Source: Fulvia fulva (lineage: Eukaryota; Ascomycota; Dothideomycetes; Mycosphaerellales; Mycosphaerellaceae). From it: a stretch of DNA of 64,000 nt. The position numbers were made by a program, and so were the translations under genes. The notes under the pieces were generated by a model. That model searched no databases and was not told the origin of the DNA. It was given only the letters and a program-made list of their open reading frames with translations. The stretch is from contig NC_063013.1 of the NCBI RefSeq assembly GCF_020509005.1, positions 744,001 through 808,000 on the forward strand, in the 5' to 3' direction. Of the stretch, positions 21,732-32,113 are shown in pieces. The first letter of the stretch is position 1. Each line of letters starts with the position of its first letter.

Positions 21732-23792
21732 ATGATTGGGAAGAGCTTCCTCAGCATTGTGTTTGCCTCTCAAGCACTTGCAGCTGGTTATGGCTATAAC
21801 AAAAGAGATGGACCAGGCTCTAGCTATGGCTCAGCAGCACCAGCCAGCTACATGACAGCAGCTGGGAGTTATCGTCCTGTGGCATCCTGGATGTCAGCAT
21901 CGAACCCCTACCCGAACAAGCCCAGTACTTCGAAGCCTACATCTGCACCGACAGCAGTGATCGACTGTGGTAGTGTCGTTGGCACGACCACGTCTCTACC
22001 AGCAGCTACGGCCTCAGTCAACAAGTTCTTGGGACTGCCTTTCGCCCAAAGTCCGCCACAGCGGTTCTCTCCTCCGCAGAAGATAGGCGGTGGAAGCTGC
22101 AATATCGATGCCAAGGCATGGAAGCCTGCATGCATTCAGCAATTTGTCTACCCGAAGCTTGCACAAGACTTCACAAAGGCAATCTTCAACAGTCCAGCGC
22201 CAGAAGAGAGCGAGGACTGCTTATATCTGAATCTCTACGCACCAGCGTCTCCGCCTCCTCCAGGCGGTAAGTTATGCGAGGTGCAGATGGTCGGAAGTCG
22301 AATTTCACTAACGCTGGCACAGGGCGAGCAGTGATGTTCTGGATATATGGAGGTGCTTTACAATTCGGAAATGCTGGGCAGGCGTACTATGATGGCAGCT
22401 CTTTTGCTGCGTATGAGGACGTTATTGTTGTGACATCGAACTACAGGACCAACGTATTTGGTTTTGCGACCAGCCCAGAGCTGCCGATCGCAGAGCAGAA
22501 TCTTGGTGAGTATCCCGGAACAGCAGCCCAGTCCTAGCTTCTCTTGCTGATGTGTCATGTACGCAGGCTTCCTTGACCAAAGAGCCGGCCTCGATTGGGT
22601 ACAACGCAACATTGCTGCGTTCGGCGGCTCGCCTAAGAAGGTCACTATCTTTGGCGAAAGCGCAGGAGGATTCTCCGTGGACTCGCTCTTGACATCCTTC
22701 CCAGCGAATAGCACACCACCGTTCCGTGGAGCGATCATGGAGAGCGGGCAGTTCAGCTATAATGCACAACCAAGGTTAAGCACAGTGCCGCTCTGGAACC
22801 AGCTTGCCGGCTTGTTGAACTGCACCACAAACTACAGCAGCAACCTGACTTGCCTTCGAGCTGCTAACGCCAGTGCGATTAAGAACGCTATTGAGGTGAG
22901 CCTCATCTTTCACGCCATCGGAGGTCCTTCTAATCACAAGTGCTACGCAGGTAAACATGCTCGAGTTCAACCCTGTCGCCGACAACGTCACGCTCGTCCG
23001 TAACCCAATGCAACAACGCCTCAGCGGCAACATCGCCCACATTCCCACCCTAGGCGGCAGCAACGCTCAAGAAGGCCGTGTCTTCGCAGTTGGCACCATC
23101 AACAGCACAACCTTCCTGAGCCAAACCCTCGGCCAACATAGCACCGCGATCCAATCCCTCGGATCCGCCTACGCACCCTACCGAGCCTCGAACGGATCTG
23201 AAGCCTACGACCAAGTCTCCGAGATCGTCACAGAGTTCGTGTTCCAATGCCCAGCTGCATACCACGCCAATGCCACAGCGTCGGTGGGAATTCCTGCTTG
23301 GCGGTACTATTTCAATGCCTCCTTTTCGAACACGCAGGCGTATCCGAACCTGGGCGTGTATCATGCTAGCGAGATTCCGATTGTGTTTAGCACGTATCCG
23401 CGTGTCAATGTTACGGCGCAGGAGTATGCGTTGTCGAGAGCTATGAGGGGTATGTGGGCGACCTTTGCGAGGAATCCAGCGGGTGGGCCTGGGTGGAATC
23501 CTGTTGGGTCTGGGAAGCCGGGTGGGTGAATGGACAGCTACGAAATATTGAGAGGGCAATGGGCTAATAAATAATAGGTGACGTCCTCGTGGGCGCAATG
23601 TCTGAAGCTGAAGGTGGCCTTATCATGAACGGCAACGAGACATTCTATGGCGGCTACAACGTCGGTGTGCTTGGGAACCGAGGCGATGCACTGAGCTCAG
23701 GCGTAACGATCATTGACGGCAGCGAGATTGACCATCGCTGTGGACTCTACGCCGCGAGATACAACGCAAATGCCAATATTGATCCAGCATAG
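21732..23792 (+). CDS. Secreted type-B carboxylesterase/lipase
   Basis: Five exons (21732-22266, 22323-22505, 22567-22895, 22951-23521, 23578-23792; introns 55-61 bp) give 610 residues. The start is the ATG at 21732, which opens a clear signal peptide ([19 protein letters not shown]). A low-complexity Ser/Pro/Tyr-rich linker of about 55 residues follows. The catalytic core then shows [12 protein letters not shown] (the EDCLYLN signature), [10 protein letters not shown] for the oxyanion hole, the nucleophile in FGESAGG (Ser271), Glu390 in GSNAQEG and His487 in VYHASEIP. It should hydrolyse carboxylic esters or triglycerides outside the cell. Many N-x-S/T sites fit secretion. Intron 4 has a weaker donor (gtgggt) but is the only choice that keeps the frame. 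Confidence 0.92.
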
Positions 23793-24313
23793 CCATGGAA
23801 TGGATAGTAGAAGCAGAGACTCGTCGTTTAGCGATGCTTTCGAGACCTGTTCCAGTATACATGCTAAGGCTGGATATCGGCGACATCGCTTCACACTGCA
23901 CAGGAGCTGATACTTGAGGCAACGTCTGTACCTGTTTTTGTTGGCAGCATCGTGTAGCAAGCATGAGCTTTGGGCAAGATCGGCATCTCACATTGTCAGC
24001 TTCCCACGCTTTCGTACTCGCGAAGGATTCCGGCTGTGCTACATACCACATCGGCACATCACTTCCAGCTATGGCAACCCGGGAGTCTGTAGATCTAATG
24101 GCTGTGAACTATCAGTCTCGTTTCGCAGGGCTGAGCTGGGCGCATTCGCATTCGTTCTTCGATGCCAACGTGTTATATGGCGGCAGCTGAATAACCTCAG
24201 CACACAGCCGCGAAAGTCGGACAGGTATCTTATAACATAAAGCATAGCGAGATCCTGCTCCGGCATGAGCTCCACACTTTCCACCGTTCCCATCCCGAAT
24301 CACTACTATCAAC
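23793..24313. other. Intergenic region
   Basis: This is the carboxylesterase 3' flank and the promoter of the next gene. A C/A-rich leader-like tract lies just before 24314. Nothing else was recognised. Confidence 0.4.
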
Positions 24314-25120
24314 ATGTTCAACAAACTCGCAGACAAACTCGACCGCCTAGCAGGCGTGCAACCTGCCAACAGCAACACGCCCACCCAACAACCATACTAC
24401 CCAGCAACACAGCAGAACCTCCAGCATCAACCTCACAACATCCCGGCCCCACCATACGGCTACGGCTATTCTCAACAAGCCCAATACAATCACGCCCAGC
24501 AGCACCTCAACGGTCCCCTCCAACAGCCACAGCTACAACCCTACCGACCCCAAGGCCCCATCCCAATCCCACACCCTCAACTACAACCACACCAGCACCC
24601 CCTTCCCCGCTTCCACATAACAAAAACCTCCGTCCACAACCTCTCCACAACCCAACCCTTCCTCACCCTAACCCACACCTCCAACCACCTCACCTTGACC
24701 CATCCCTCCGACGGCTCAACCCTCGGTACACTCCACTTCCACTCCCTCTCCAGCAACTCCATCGATTACGCCCTCAATGGATCCAGCCCAGGTTCCTCAA
24801 GTCTGAAAGATCCCAGCCAAGGATTAGGCTTCGGGGGCTGGAAATTCCGCCCGATCTTGCTTGGAGGCGGAAGGGGGGAGAAACGGAGTTGGAAGATGAA
24901 GGAGACGAGAGCTGATGGGGTGTTGAAGGATAGTAGCAGTAACGTTGTGGCGAAGTTGGAGGAGGGAGTGTTGACTTTTGAGAGGATGGGGTTGGGAGAG
25001 GGGGAGTGTGATGAGATTGTTGTGACGGCTGTGGCGATAGTGGAGAGGAGTTGGAGGGATGAGAAGGAGTTGAGTCAGGTGGTGAAGATGACGGATGCGT
25101 TGGGGGGTTTGGGTGGATAG
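24314..25120 (+). CDS. Hypothetical protein with Gln/Pro/Tyr-rich N-terminus
   Basis: This is a 268-residue single-exon ORF with an ATG at 24314 (tcaacATGT). Residues 1-20 form a short amphipathic stretch (MFNKLADKLDRLAG), and about 21-100 are rich in Gln, Pro, His and Tyr. The rest looks folded, with alternating beta-like segments (FLTLTHTSNHLTLTHP, TLGTLHFHSLSS, WKFRPILLGG) and the motif VVTAVAIVERSWRDEKE near the end. This resembles small fungal proteins with a tubby-C-like or membrane-association core, but I do not recognise the family with any certainty. It ends 92 bp from the convergent uS4m gene. Confidence 0.65.
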   Translation: MFNKLADKLDRLAGVQPANSNTPTQQPYYPATQQNLQHQPHNIPAPPYGYGYSQQAQYNHAQQHLNGPLQQPQLQPYRPQGPIPIPHPQLQPHQHPLPRFHITKTSVHNLSTTQPFLTLTHTSNHLTLTHPSDGSTLGTLHFHSLSSNSIDYALNGSSPGSSSLKDPSQGLGFGGWKFRPILLGGGRGEKRSWKMKETRADGVLKDSSSNVVAKLEEGVLTFERMGLGEGECDEIVVTAVAIVERSWRDEKELSQVVKMTDALGGLGG

Positions 25121-25212
25121 GATGGACTTGATATGCGTTGGTCGAGGTGGTGCTGTGGATGCACAGGATATTGTACAACTTTCATTACGCCAATGCTATG
25201 CTGTACATGTTT

Positions 25213-26655
25213 CTATCGTCTTCTGAGGTACCAGTTGAAACCCAGACCCATGGTCTCTGCTGAGAAGGGCGTGGGTACTTCTGCCAGGCCAGGCCTCGCC
25301 ACGGGATGTCGCAGATAGACTGCCGAACATATATTCTGGTTCACCTCGAGATATCGTGGGATGAAGGCGAATGCGCTCATGTAGTCTCGAGGTTGCCAAG
25401 GTGTTGCGTATGGTTTCGAGGTGTCGACGGGGTTTGCTCGCGCCCTCTCCAGTGCGGCGTGTAATAGCTCGGCGTCTTTCCGTGCTCGGTATGCGTCTAT
25501 CTTGGTCTTGTCCTGCATCTGTGGATTCGATGAGGCCTGCTTTTCAGACGATGCCTCCGCGTTGGATGCTTCCGCTGCTGCAGCTGCATCTTGTGGTACT
25601 TTGGTCAAGATTTCCGCCAGTGCAGTCTCGAGACCCTCTACCGTCTCCTGAGTCACTGATTCTTCCTTGCCGCGAATTTTGGAGAAAGCAGTCTTCACCG
25701 CCCTTGTGAAGCCGCGCAGCTCCTGCTGTCTCTTTCCTGATAGGTCGCGCTTCGAGTCGTCGAGGATGATCTTCGCACGCTCCATAAGCCTCTTGAGCTC
25801 TTTTCTCGCTTTTTTTACCTTCGCATCCGCACCTTCTTCACCCTCCGCCGCTTCTGCCTCTAATGTGCCAGCGCCTGCTTCGCTTTCAACATCCTTCGCC
25901 TCTTCAATCGCGCCGACTGCCCGGTCTTCCTCTTCCCTTTCTTTTCGTTTCCTCATCGCCTCCCGCTCTTCCATTTTCCGCCTCACATCTTGATTGCTGA
26001 GCGGACTGTCTGCTTTCATCTTCCTGGCACCCGTCGCAAACAGCACTCTATCTGGATCGACCTGGAACATGTCGCCGGGATTCAGTTGATAGCCAGGGTA
26101 TATCATCTTCTTGCCGTTCACTTTCACAGATCCATGGATCACAAATTGCCGCGCCTGCCTTGTGCTGGATGCGAACAAGGCTCTGAAGATGGCAGTGTCC
26201 AGTCTCCTTTCCAGCGGATGAAATGTCATGTGCATATATGGCGTTATCTCCGGCCCTCGATTTTGAGCCTGTCTTTCTCGTGGATTAAATTGCTCAGGTT
26301 CCTTATCCGCGCCACTACCACGACCTGTCGACATCTCACTGCCATCCTTCGCCGCCAAATATCGATGGTCCATTGGCACGACTGCTGGTAACCGGCGGTC
26401 GAACATTCGCGTCCACGTCCCCTCCCGTACGTCGGGATTGTGATATGATCGTAGCATTGACTTGGCTAGCCATTTCTGCTGGAAGAAGGTCTTTTGTGCT
26501 GCGGGAGGCGTCGTTACTCGGGAGAGGTTGTAGAGATTCCATTTCGACCAGTCTTGACGGAGTTTCTACCAGACACATTAGCATTGAGATATTCGTCGTT
26601 AATTGCGCATGCATACGGGTCGTTTGAGCGCGTGCAAGCGCTTTGTGCGAGGCAT
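25213..26655 (-). CDS. NAM9: Mitochondrial small-subunit ribosomal protein uS4m (Nam9)
   Basis: This is the mitoribosomal S4 protein, an early 15S/12S-type rRNA binder. Two exons (26655-26617 and 26565-25213; intron 51 bp, donor gtatgc, branch-like gctaat) give 463 residues. The 13-residue first exon ([13 protein letters not shown]) joins to [14 protein letters not shown], exactly the conserved N-terminus of fungal S4m, which supports the splice. The S4 RNA-binding domain lies near residues 130-190 ([22 protein letters not shown], then [10 protein letters not shown] and PGYQLNPGD). A long acidic/basic charged insert (about 200-330) is typical of ascomycete versions. The C-terminus ends [20 protein letters not shown], also conserved. 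An in-frame ATG at 26457 would give a shorter protein lacking the conserved start. Confidence 0.93.
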
Positions 26656-27376
26656 TGCTGCCAATGGGAGATGTGTAGGTGATGATCTCGTGCTTGGAAT
26701 CTCCTACGCATGCACAGAATCCGCGGGAGTGATGAGGCATCCAGATCTATCAGGCATGCATGCTTAAGCGAGAGCGGGCGAGATGCGGCCGAGCAAGATC
26801 CCAGCGCCCGATGCTGCAAATGACATTGAGGCTCGACCGTATGTGTCTCGAGTTGGACGAGAAGCGCTATGCCACTGCGTCGCTTACGCGTAATATCAAC
26901 CGTTCGTACAAGACAATGCCACATCTGCCATCGCCATCGCCTCCATCAATGCTCTAAGCGGCCGCCTCGGGCTTGCACTGCCGAGATCTCCGTCGAAGAT
27001 TGAAATCATGATGACCAGATGTCTCGCGAGCGATCGTGACTGCAAATATGGCGTCTGCAACGTTGGGGAGGCAGTTTGGGCTACTGATCTCCTGCCGCAG
27101 TCTATAAGCCACATGCCAGTTTTCGAGCGACATTGTCTTTCACGATGTGTACTCGGCTTTACCCGCTATCAGTCATGATCCCTGCAAGTTTGACCCCACT
27201 AGCTCTCCAAAATTTCATGTCCAGAGAGGTGAGCTTCGGATTGACCAGCCATCTTCACTTTGATTCTTATTGTATTGCTCACAATAGCTTGACTCACCAT
27301 ATATATCACTCTCTGTGCTACCCACATCCACCTTGCGACACAATATTGCAACACAACATCACCAACCACCAACACA
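26656..27376. other. Divergent promoter region, uS4m / La protein
   Basis: This is the shared region between two divergent RNA-related genes. A C/A-rich leader tract (about 27320-27376) precedes the La ATG. No further gene was recognised. Confidence 0.4.
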
Positions 27377-28871
27377 ATGGCCGACCCAGTCGCCGAGCCC
27401 CAGACCGCTACCACCGAGAAGCCTACCACTGAAGCTCCCACCAACGGCGATGCTGAAAAGACTGCTGATGCGCCCACCAATGGCGCAGAAGTGAGTGAAA
27501 AGAAAGAGAGCGCCAGCAAGCGCGGCGCAGACGAGGACGACTTCGAGCGATACGACAACGACAAGGGCAACGACCGCCGCTCAGACCGCCGTGATAGAGA
27601 CGACCGCCGAGGAGACCGACGCAATGGCCGTGATGGCGATCGCAGGGGTGGCCGTGGCGGACGTGGAAGAGGCGGAGGACGAGGACGCGGGCGCGGTGAT
27701 TCCAACCGCTTCAACCGCAAAGACAACATCCGTACCAAGTACGAGCGCCAGGAAGAGTCAAGCGATGCTACAGAGATTCGTCGCCAGGTCGAGTTCTACT
27801 TCTCCGACTCGAATCTTCCAATCGACAAGTTCCTCCTCGAAGAGACTGGTGGTTCGGAGAACAAGTGGTTCCCACTGAAGACTATCCACAGTTTCAAGCG
27901 CATGCGTCACTTTCAGCCATTTAGCGTGGTGGTGGAGGCAGTCAAAGGCAGTGACCTTCTCGAGGTTAACGACAAGGACGAGGTACGAATTTGAGCATGC
28001 GACCCACGCATGCGCAGCTCAGACTGCAGCGATCGCCCGGAGATGCACCTATGCACGAAGCGCTTTTTGCTAATTCTCTCACAGGTGAGGCGTAAGGAGC
28101 CACTCGATTCCAAGTTCACCCAGGATGTCAGGGCCAACGGCGAGCTGCTCACATCCGATAGCATGAAGCGTAGCATCTACGCAAAGGGCTTCGGTGAAGA
28201 GACTGGTAGCACTGGTTTCGACATTGAGGAGTGAGTTATGCGTAGGCTGAAGCGATTGAGCGCTTCGTGCTAACCATCAATCCAGGTTCTTCAACCCATA
28301 CGGCGCCAATGCTGTACGTCTGCGCCGCTCCGAAGATGGCACCTTCAAAGGGTCAGTCTTCGTCGAGTTCGCAAGCGAAGATGACGCCCAGCAATTCCTC
28401 AACATGGAAGAGAAGCCTAAATTCAAGGATGAGAAGGAGCTCGAGGTCATGTCAAAGAAGGCCTACGTTGACATGAAATCCGAAGCCATTCTCGACGGCC
28501 GCGTGAAGCCTAAGAGCCCAACACGCAGCTCATACCGCTCACAGGACGACCGTCGCGGTAACCGCGGCGGACGTGGTGGCGGAAGAGGCCGGGGTCGTCG
28601 TGGTAGCTTCGACTATGGCAACAACAAGCGAAAGCGTGACGGCGACGACGACGATGTGGCAGACAAGGACGACTGGCGCTCACGCCGGGACAAGTTCCAG
28701 AAGCAGGATCGCTCCGTCAGCCGTTCGCGCTCCCGATCGCGCAGCCCATACCGTGCTGAGAAGGAGACTGAGGAGACCAAGACCGAGGAGAAGAAGGAGA
28801 GCGCGCCAGAAGAGTCTGCTCCCGAGAAGCCAGCAGCCGCTGAGCCAGGTGAGGTCAAGGCTGATGCATAA
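27377..28871 (+). CDS. LHP1: La-domain RNA-binding protein (La/Lhp1 homologue)
   Basis: La proteins bind the 3' UUU-OH of RNA polymerase III transcripts and chaperone pre-tRNAs and other small RNAs in the nucleus. Three exons (27377-27982, 28085-28230, 28286-28871; introns 102 and 55 bp) give 445 residues. Residues 1-80 are acidic and Thr/Glu-rich, and about 65-115 form an Arg/Gly/Asp-rich RGG tract. The La motif is at about 128-212 (EIRRQVEFYFSDSNLPIDKFLLEE), followed by an RRM at about 228-292 (SIYAKGFGEE as RNP2-like, then GSVFVEFAS as RNP1-like). The tail has a second RGG block, a KRKR nuclear signal, RS repeats (SRSRSRSRSPYR) and an acidic end. The N-terminal RGG tract before the La motif is an extension not found in yeast Lhp1. 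Confidence 0.92.
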
Positions 28872-29159
28872 ACGGTAAGCCTGGGCATGGACTTGAAAAT
28901 GTGGGCGAAGGCGTTTTCGGAGCGCGGCGTTACGAGCGATCGAAGGCTTGGGAGGCAGGCATTTCATCCAAAATTCCTTGTTGGAACATAAATGCCACTG
29001 GGGACCGGCATGCATCATGAGCATGCAGAAAGCGCGTCAAAAGAGATGCGATACGTATAGCGAAATACGACTCTGTGCACTTGAAGCTACTGCGCGCTTC
29101 TCAAGACTATAGTGATAGTTGGAGCGCTCTCTCATCACACCTCTGTGCCATCTAAGATC

Positions 29160-30365
29160 TCACCTCTCCTCCCTGCGCCGAGCTTTCTTGACTTTCACGA
29201 CCGTTCCGCCGGCGGTCTTGACTTCAATCACAGTCTCCCCGCCGCGCCGTTCAGTATCCTCACGTCCATTCGCAGCATCATCCACGAACATCGTCGATAA
29301 CCTCTCATTCCCTCTCCTACGCCTCAACGGAGATTCTCCACGCCGTCCCTCATCCCTCCGATACCCACGCATCTCCTCCTCCCCAGCAAGCTCATCCCAA
29401 CCCTCCCTTCTCTCCCCCTCATCCTCCCCACCTGCATCCCCATACATCTCCTCATAACTCGGATTACTCCACCTATACTCCCCCTCCACGCTTCTATTCT
29501 CCTTCACCTCATCCCACCTCGCAAAGTCGTTGTACTCATACCGACGATCATACAGAAACCCTCTCCCCGTCCGCTCATCGGGTACATGACCATCCCACGG
29601 GCGCACATACGCCAACGGAAGCTGCATTGGATGCACCTCCTCGTACGTCCCTGGTGCGGACGTCATGTGGAGTTTTCCAGCGCTGTCGCGGAGGTAGGGA
29701 TCGCCTGAGTCGATTCCTGGGAGGGAGAAGAGGGAGTCGTCGCGGTAGATGGGGGCGAGGTCGTGGGTGAAAGTTCGAGTGGGGCGGATGGGGGTCGGGA
29801 GCAGGCGGGGGAAAGAGGTGTGATGGTTGTTGCTGGGTTGGCGGTGACGGAAATGGTAGTGGGAGGATGAGTCGGGTGGTGCGGAGATTGAGGGCCATGA
29901 GGAGAGGGTGCGGATGTCAGTGTTGTCCATGTAGGTGGATGAGAGGTATGAGTTGCTGCCGGTTGTTGGAGAGGATCTGTGTCTCGGGGGGCGTGGTGCG
30001 TGAGGATAATCGCGGGTCTCGCGGGCAAGTGCGGCGATAGCTTGGGCGTCCATTTCTTCGATTTCGCTTGGTGTAATGCGCATGCGATCGTCCTCCATGG
30101 TGGTGGGGATACGACTGTCCTCTGGTGATGGTGCACGTGTGCGGTGTGTCGGCCTGAATGTGGCGCTGGAGGCGTCGCTGACTGTTTGCACGTATGGTGG
30201 TTGGTATGGGACACGTCGAGATGGCGTTTGGCGTTCCTCGAATCTTAGTCTTGGGCTGCGCGCGTGATCGCCTTGTGTAGCAGTGTTGTAGGATGGCGGT
30301 CGACTTCTGCGTTGCGAGGTGACGTTGAGGAGGTAAGGTGAGATGTCTCGGGAGTGGTGCGGCAT
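29160..30365 (-). CDS. Hypothetical disordered protein, Arg/Ser/Pro-rich
   Basis: This is a 401-residue single ORF (ATG 30365) with no recognisable domain. The first 220 residues are Ser/Pro/Arg/His-rich, and the middle holds conserved-looking aromatic patches (YRDDSLFSLPGIDSGDPYLRDSAGKLHMTS is one block, with YVRPWDGH after it). The C-terminus turns strongly charged (repeats of Glu/Gly/Arg) and ends with a beta-like GGETVIEVKTAGGTVVKVKK and a basic tail. The length, ATG context and steady coding composition support a real gene. Its function is unknown. Confidence 0.65.
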   Translation of the reverse strand: MPHHSRDISPYLLNVTSQRRSRPPSYNTATQGDHARSPRLRFEERQTPSRRVPYQPPYVQTVSDASSATFRPTHRTRAPSPEDSRIPTTMEDDRMRITPSEIEEMDAQAIAALARETRDYPHAPRPPRHRSSPTTGSNSYLSSTYMDNTDIRTLSSWPSISAPPDSSSHYHFRHRQPSNNHHTSFPRLLPTPIRPTRTFTHDLAPIYRDDSLFSLPGIDSGDPYLRDSAGKLHMTSAPGTYEEVHPMQLPLAYVRPWDGHVPDERTGRGFLYDRRYEYNDFARWDEVKENRSVEGEYRWSNPSYEEMYGDAGGEDEGERREGWDELAGEEEMRGYRRDEGRRGESPLRRRRGNERLSTMFVDDAANGREDTERRGGETVIEVKTAGGTVVKVKKARRREER

Positions 30366-30935
30366 CGTGGTGGTTTGGGATGCTTGCGTCTCGCTTCGGG
30401 GTCTTTGTCAATATTTACGGAGAATGGGCATCCAGAAATGTTTTTCTGATCAGCACGCGAGCTGCGAGGTCTTATAGAAATTTGGATCTGCGGTTTGGTC
30501 GCTGCTGCGCAAACCATTCACTTAACGAATTGCCTCTCAGGGTCATCTCCCTCTCACCGCCCGCTCAGATATATTCACATCTTCCTCTTGACGCCAACCA
30601 CAGCCATCCAGGCTCACCATTTGGTCGCGAGTCTCGCCTCGCCCGTTTGCGTGCGGCCGTCATTTCATCTATCTCATCCAAATGCGGTATGAGCCTATTG
30701 GACTGCGATCAGAGCTCCAGGCTTGCTAGAGTGATCGAAGTTTAGTGGCACTCCGTTCGTGGCCACTTGTTATCTGCTATGAGGGGCTTTTTTAACACCC
30801 TTGAGCCAGGTCCTCGCGCATTCCTCCGTCTCTCACGTCAGAATGCTGGGCCCGATCGTCCTTCCAGATGCTGTCAAGATGCTCGACGCCAGCCGTAATC
30901 TCGCCTCAGATGTGCCTTGACGCCCATTGTTGTGC
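30366..30935. other. Intergenic region
   Basis: It contains the promoter of the disordered-protein gene and the 3' flank of the Tim17-type gene. A C/T-rich tract lies near 30540-30600. No gene was recognised. Confidence 0.4.
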
Positions 30936-31834
30936 TCAAGTCCCTCCGTCATTTCGGCCCTCTGGCACTTCCGTCGTGTTGCTGTCCTCCCTCAACTGTT
31001 GCTCTTTCAGGGCAGCAATCTTGTCATCCAGCACTGCAATTTCAACATCGACTTTGAGCATCTTTTCCTTCAACATTTCTGCATATTCTTCATTACTCAG
31101 CACTTTGAAGGGCGTCCAACTCTTGTCGGCCATGCGCTTCCAAAAGTTCTGCTTCGAGACGACCTCCTTCGGTGCTGTCCATCTGTTGTAGATCGATTGT
31201 CCTGCTGCCCCGAATAAGGAGAACATGATGGCCCCCGGAAGCACGTTGGCCCTTCCTCTAGCGATGAATCCCACGCCACCGCCGGAGACCGCGCCTGCAA
31301 TGGTACTCGCTATCGTCAAGTCTCTGCGAACAGGCGGTACCCCATTCACTGTCCATGCCTGAACGATCCCCGTGCGGGTCACTGAGAAGATTGTCCCTAT
31401 AGCAAATGTCTGCAAGGCAGAAATGCCACCTGACAATCCCGGAGGCAGTCCACGAACGATACCGGCAGCGCTACCAAACAGGAAACCTGCACCGCCTGTT
31501 CGACCACATTAGCACATGTTTGCTCTCAGTGGCAAGCCATGTCACGCCTAAGGGGTTGTCGGCAGGTATGGCAACCAAGCAGCAATCAAGCAGTGGATAG
31601 AACAAGCACTGCATCGAGAATAATAGCGCATGCACACCAGACATGGACAAAGATGGTTCCGCGCGGGAACCTGAGCTCCGTGCATCCCTTTCACATGATG
31701 CGAGACTTTGTAACGAAAGGGGGAAGCACAATGCACTCACCACATGCTGCGCCCACCTTCAACGCTGGCTCGATAGCAGCAGACAGCGGATCATTAGTGA
31801 CGACCGATGCCGGCCGAGTCTTCCGTTCTTCCAT
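30936..31834 (-). CDS. Tim17/Tim22/Tim23-type mitochondrial membrane protein
   Basis: Two exons (31834-31741 and 31495-30936, intron 245 bp) give 217 residues. The spliced junction forms a Gly-rich helix with the GxxxG pattern of the Tim17/22/23 fold (GAACGGAGFLFGSAAGIVRG). Further Gly-rich helices follow (GISALQTFAIGTIFSVTRTG, TIASTIAGAVSGGGVGFIARG, AIMFSLFGAAGQSIY). The last 60 residues form a charged coiled-coil tail (EEYAEMLKEKMLKVDVEIAVLDDKI). It is probably an inner-membrane protein, but it is not an obvious Tim17, Tim22 or Tim23 orthologue and may be one of the accessory fungal members. It diverges from eIF4B with only 279 bp between starts, so they share a promoter. Confidence 0.82.
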
Positions 31835-32113
31835 CGTTGGCGAATGAATGAAGATGCAGAGGTGAACAGAAGTGAGGACCAGTCCTCAAACGCTAGCCCA
31901 AAAGGGTAAAGGGCAAAATCTGGAGAACCTGACGCCCACACCAACATCTCCGCCGTCACATTTCTTTCTGCTCAACGGCAAGCACACGAGCGGCACACCA
32001 CCGCTCACCACATATTTCAACACCCAACCCACCACCAGAGGGCAGCACCGAGCTCCCTCGCACCTACCAAGAACCGCGCAGCAGAGTCGCGTGGTTCGCA
32101 CACAACCGCAATC
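31835..32113. promoter_or_regulatory. Short bidirectional promoter, Tim17-type / eIF4B
   Basis: These 279 bp separate the two divergent ATGs and must hold both core promoters and leaders. C/A-rich tracts face the eIF4B side. No TATA box was seen. Confidence 0.5.

Noticed and set aside
24265..24915. 216-codon overlapping frame, Thr/Pro-rich
   Set aside because: Overlaps the Gln/Pro-rich gene in another frame; composition is a frame shadow and that gene has the better start and C-terminus.
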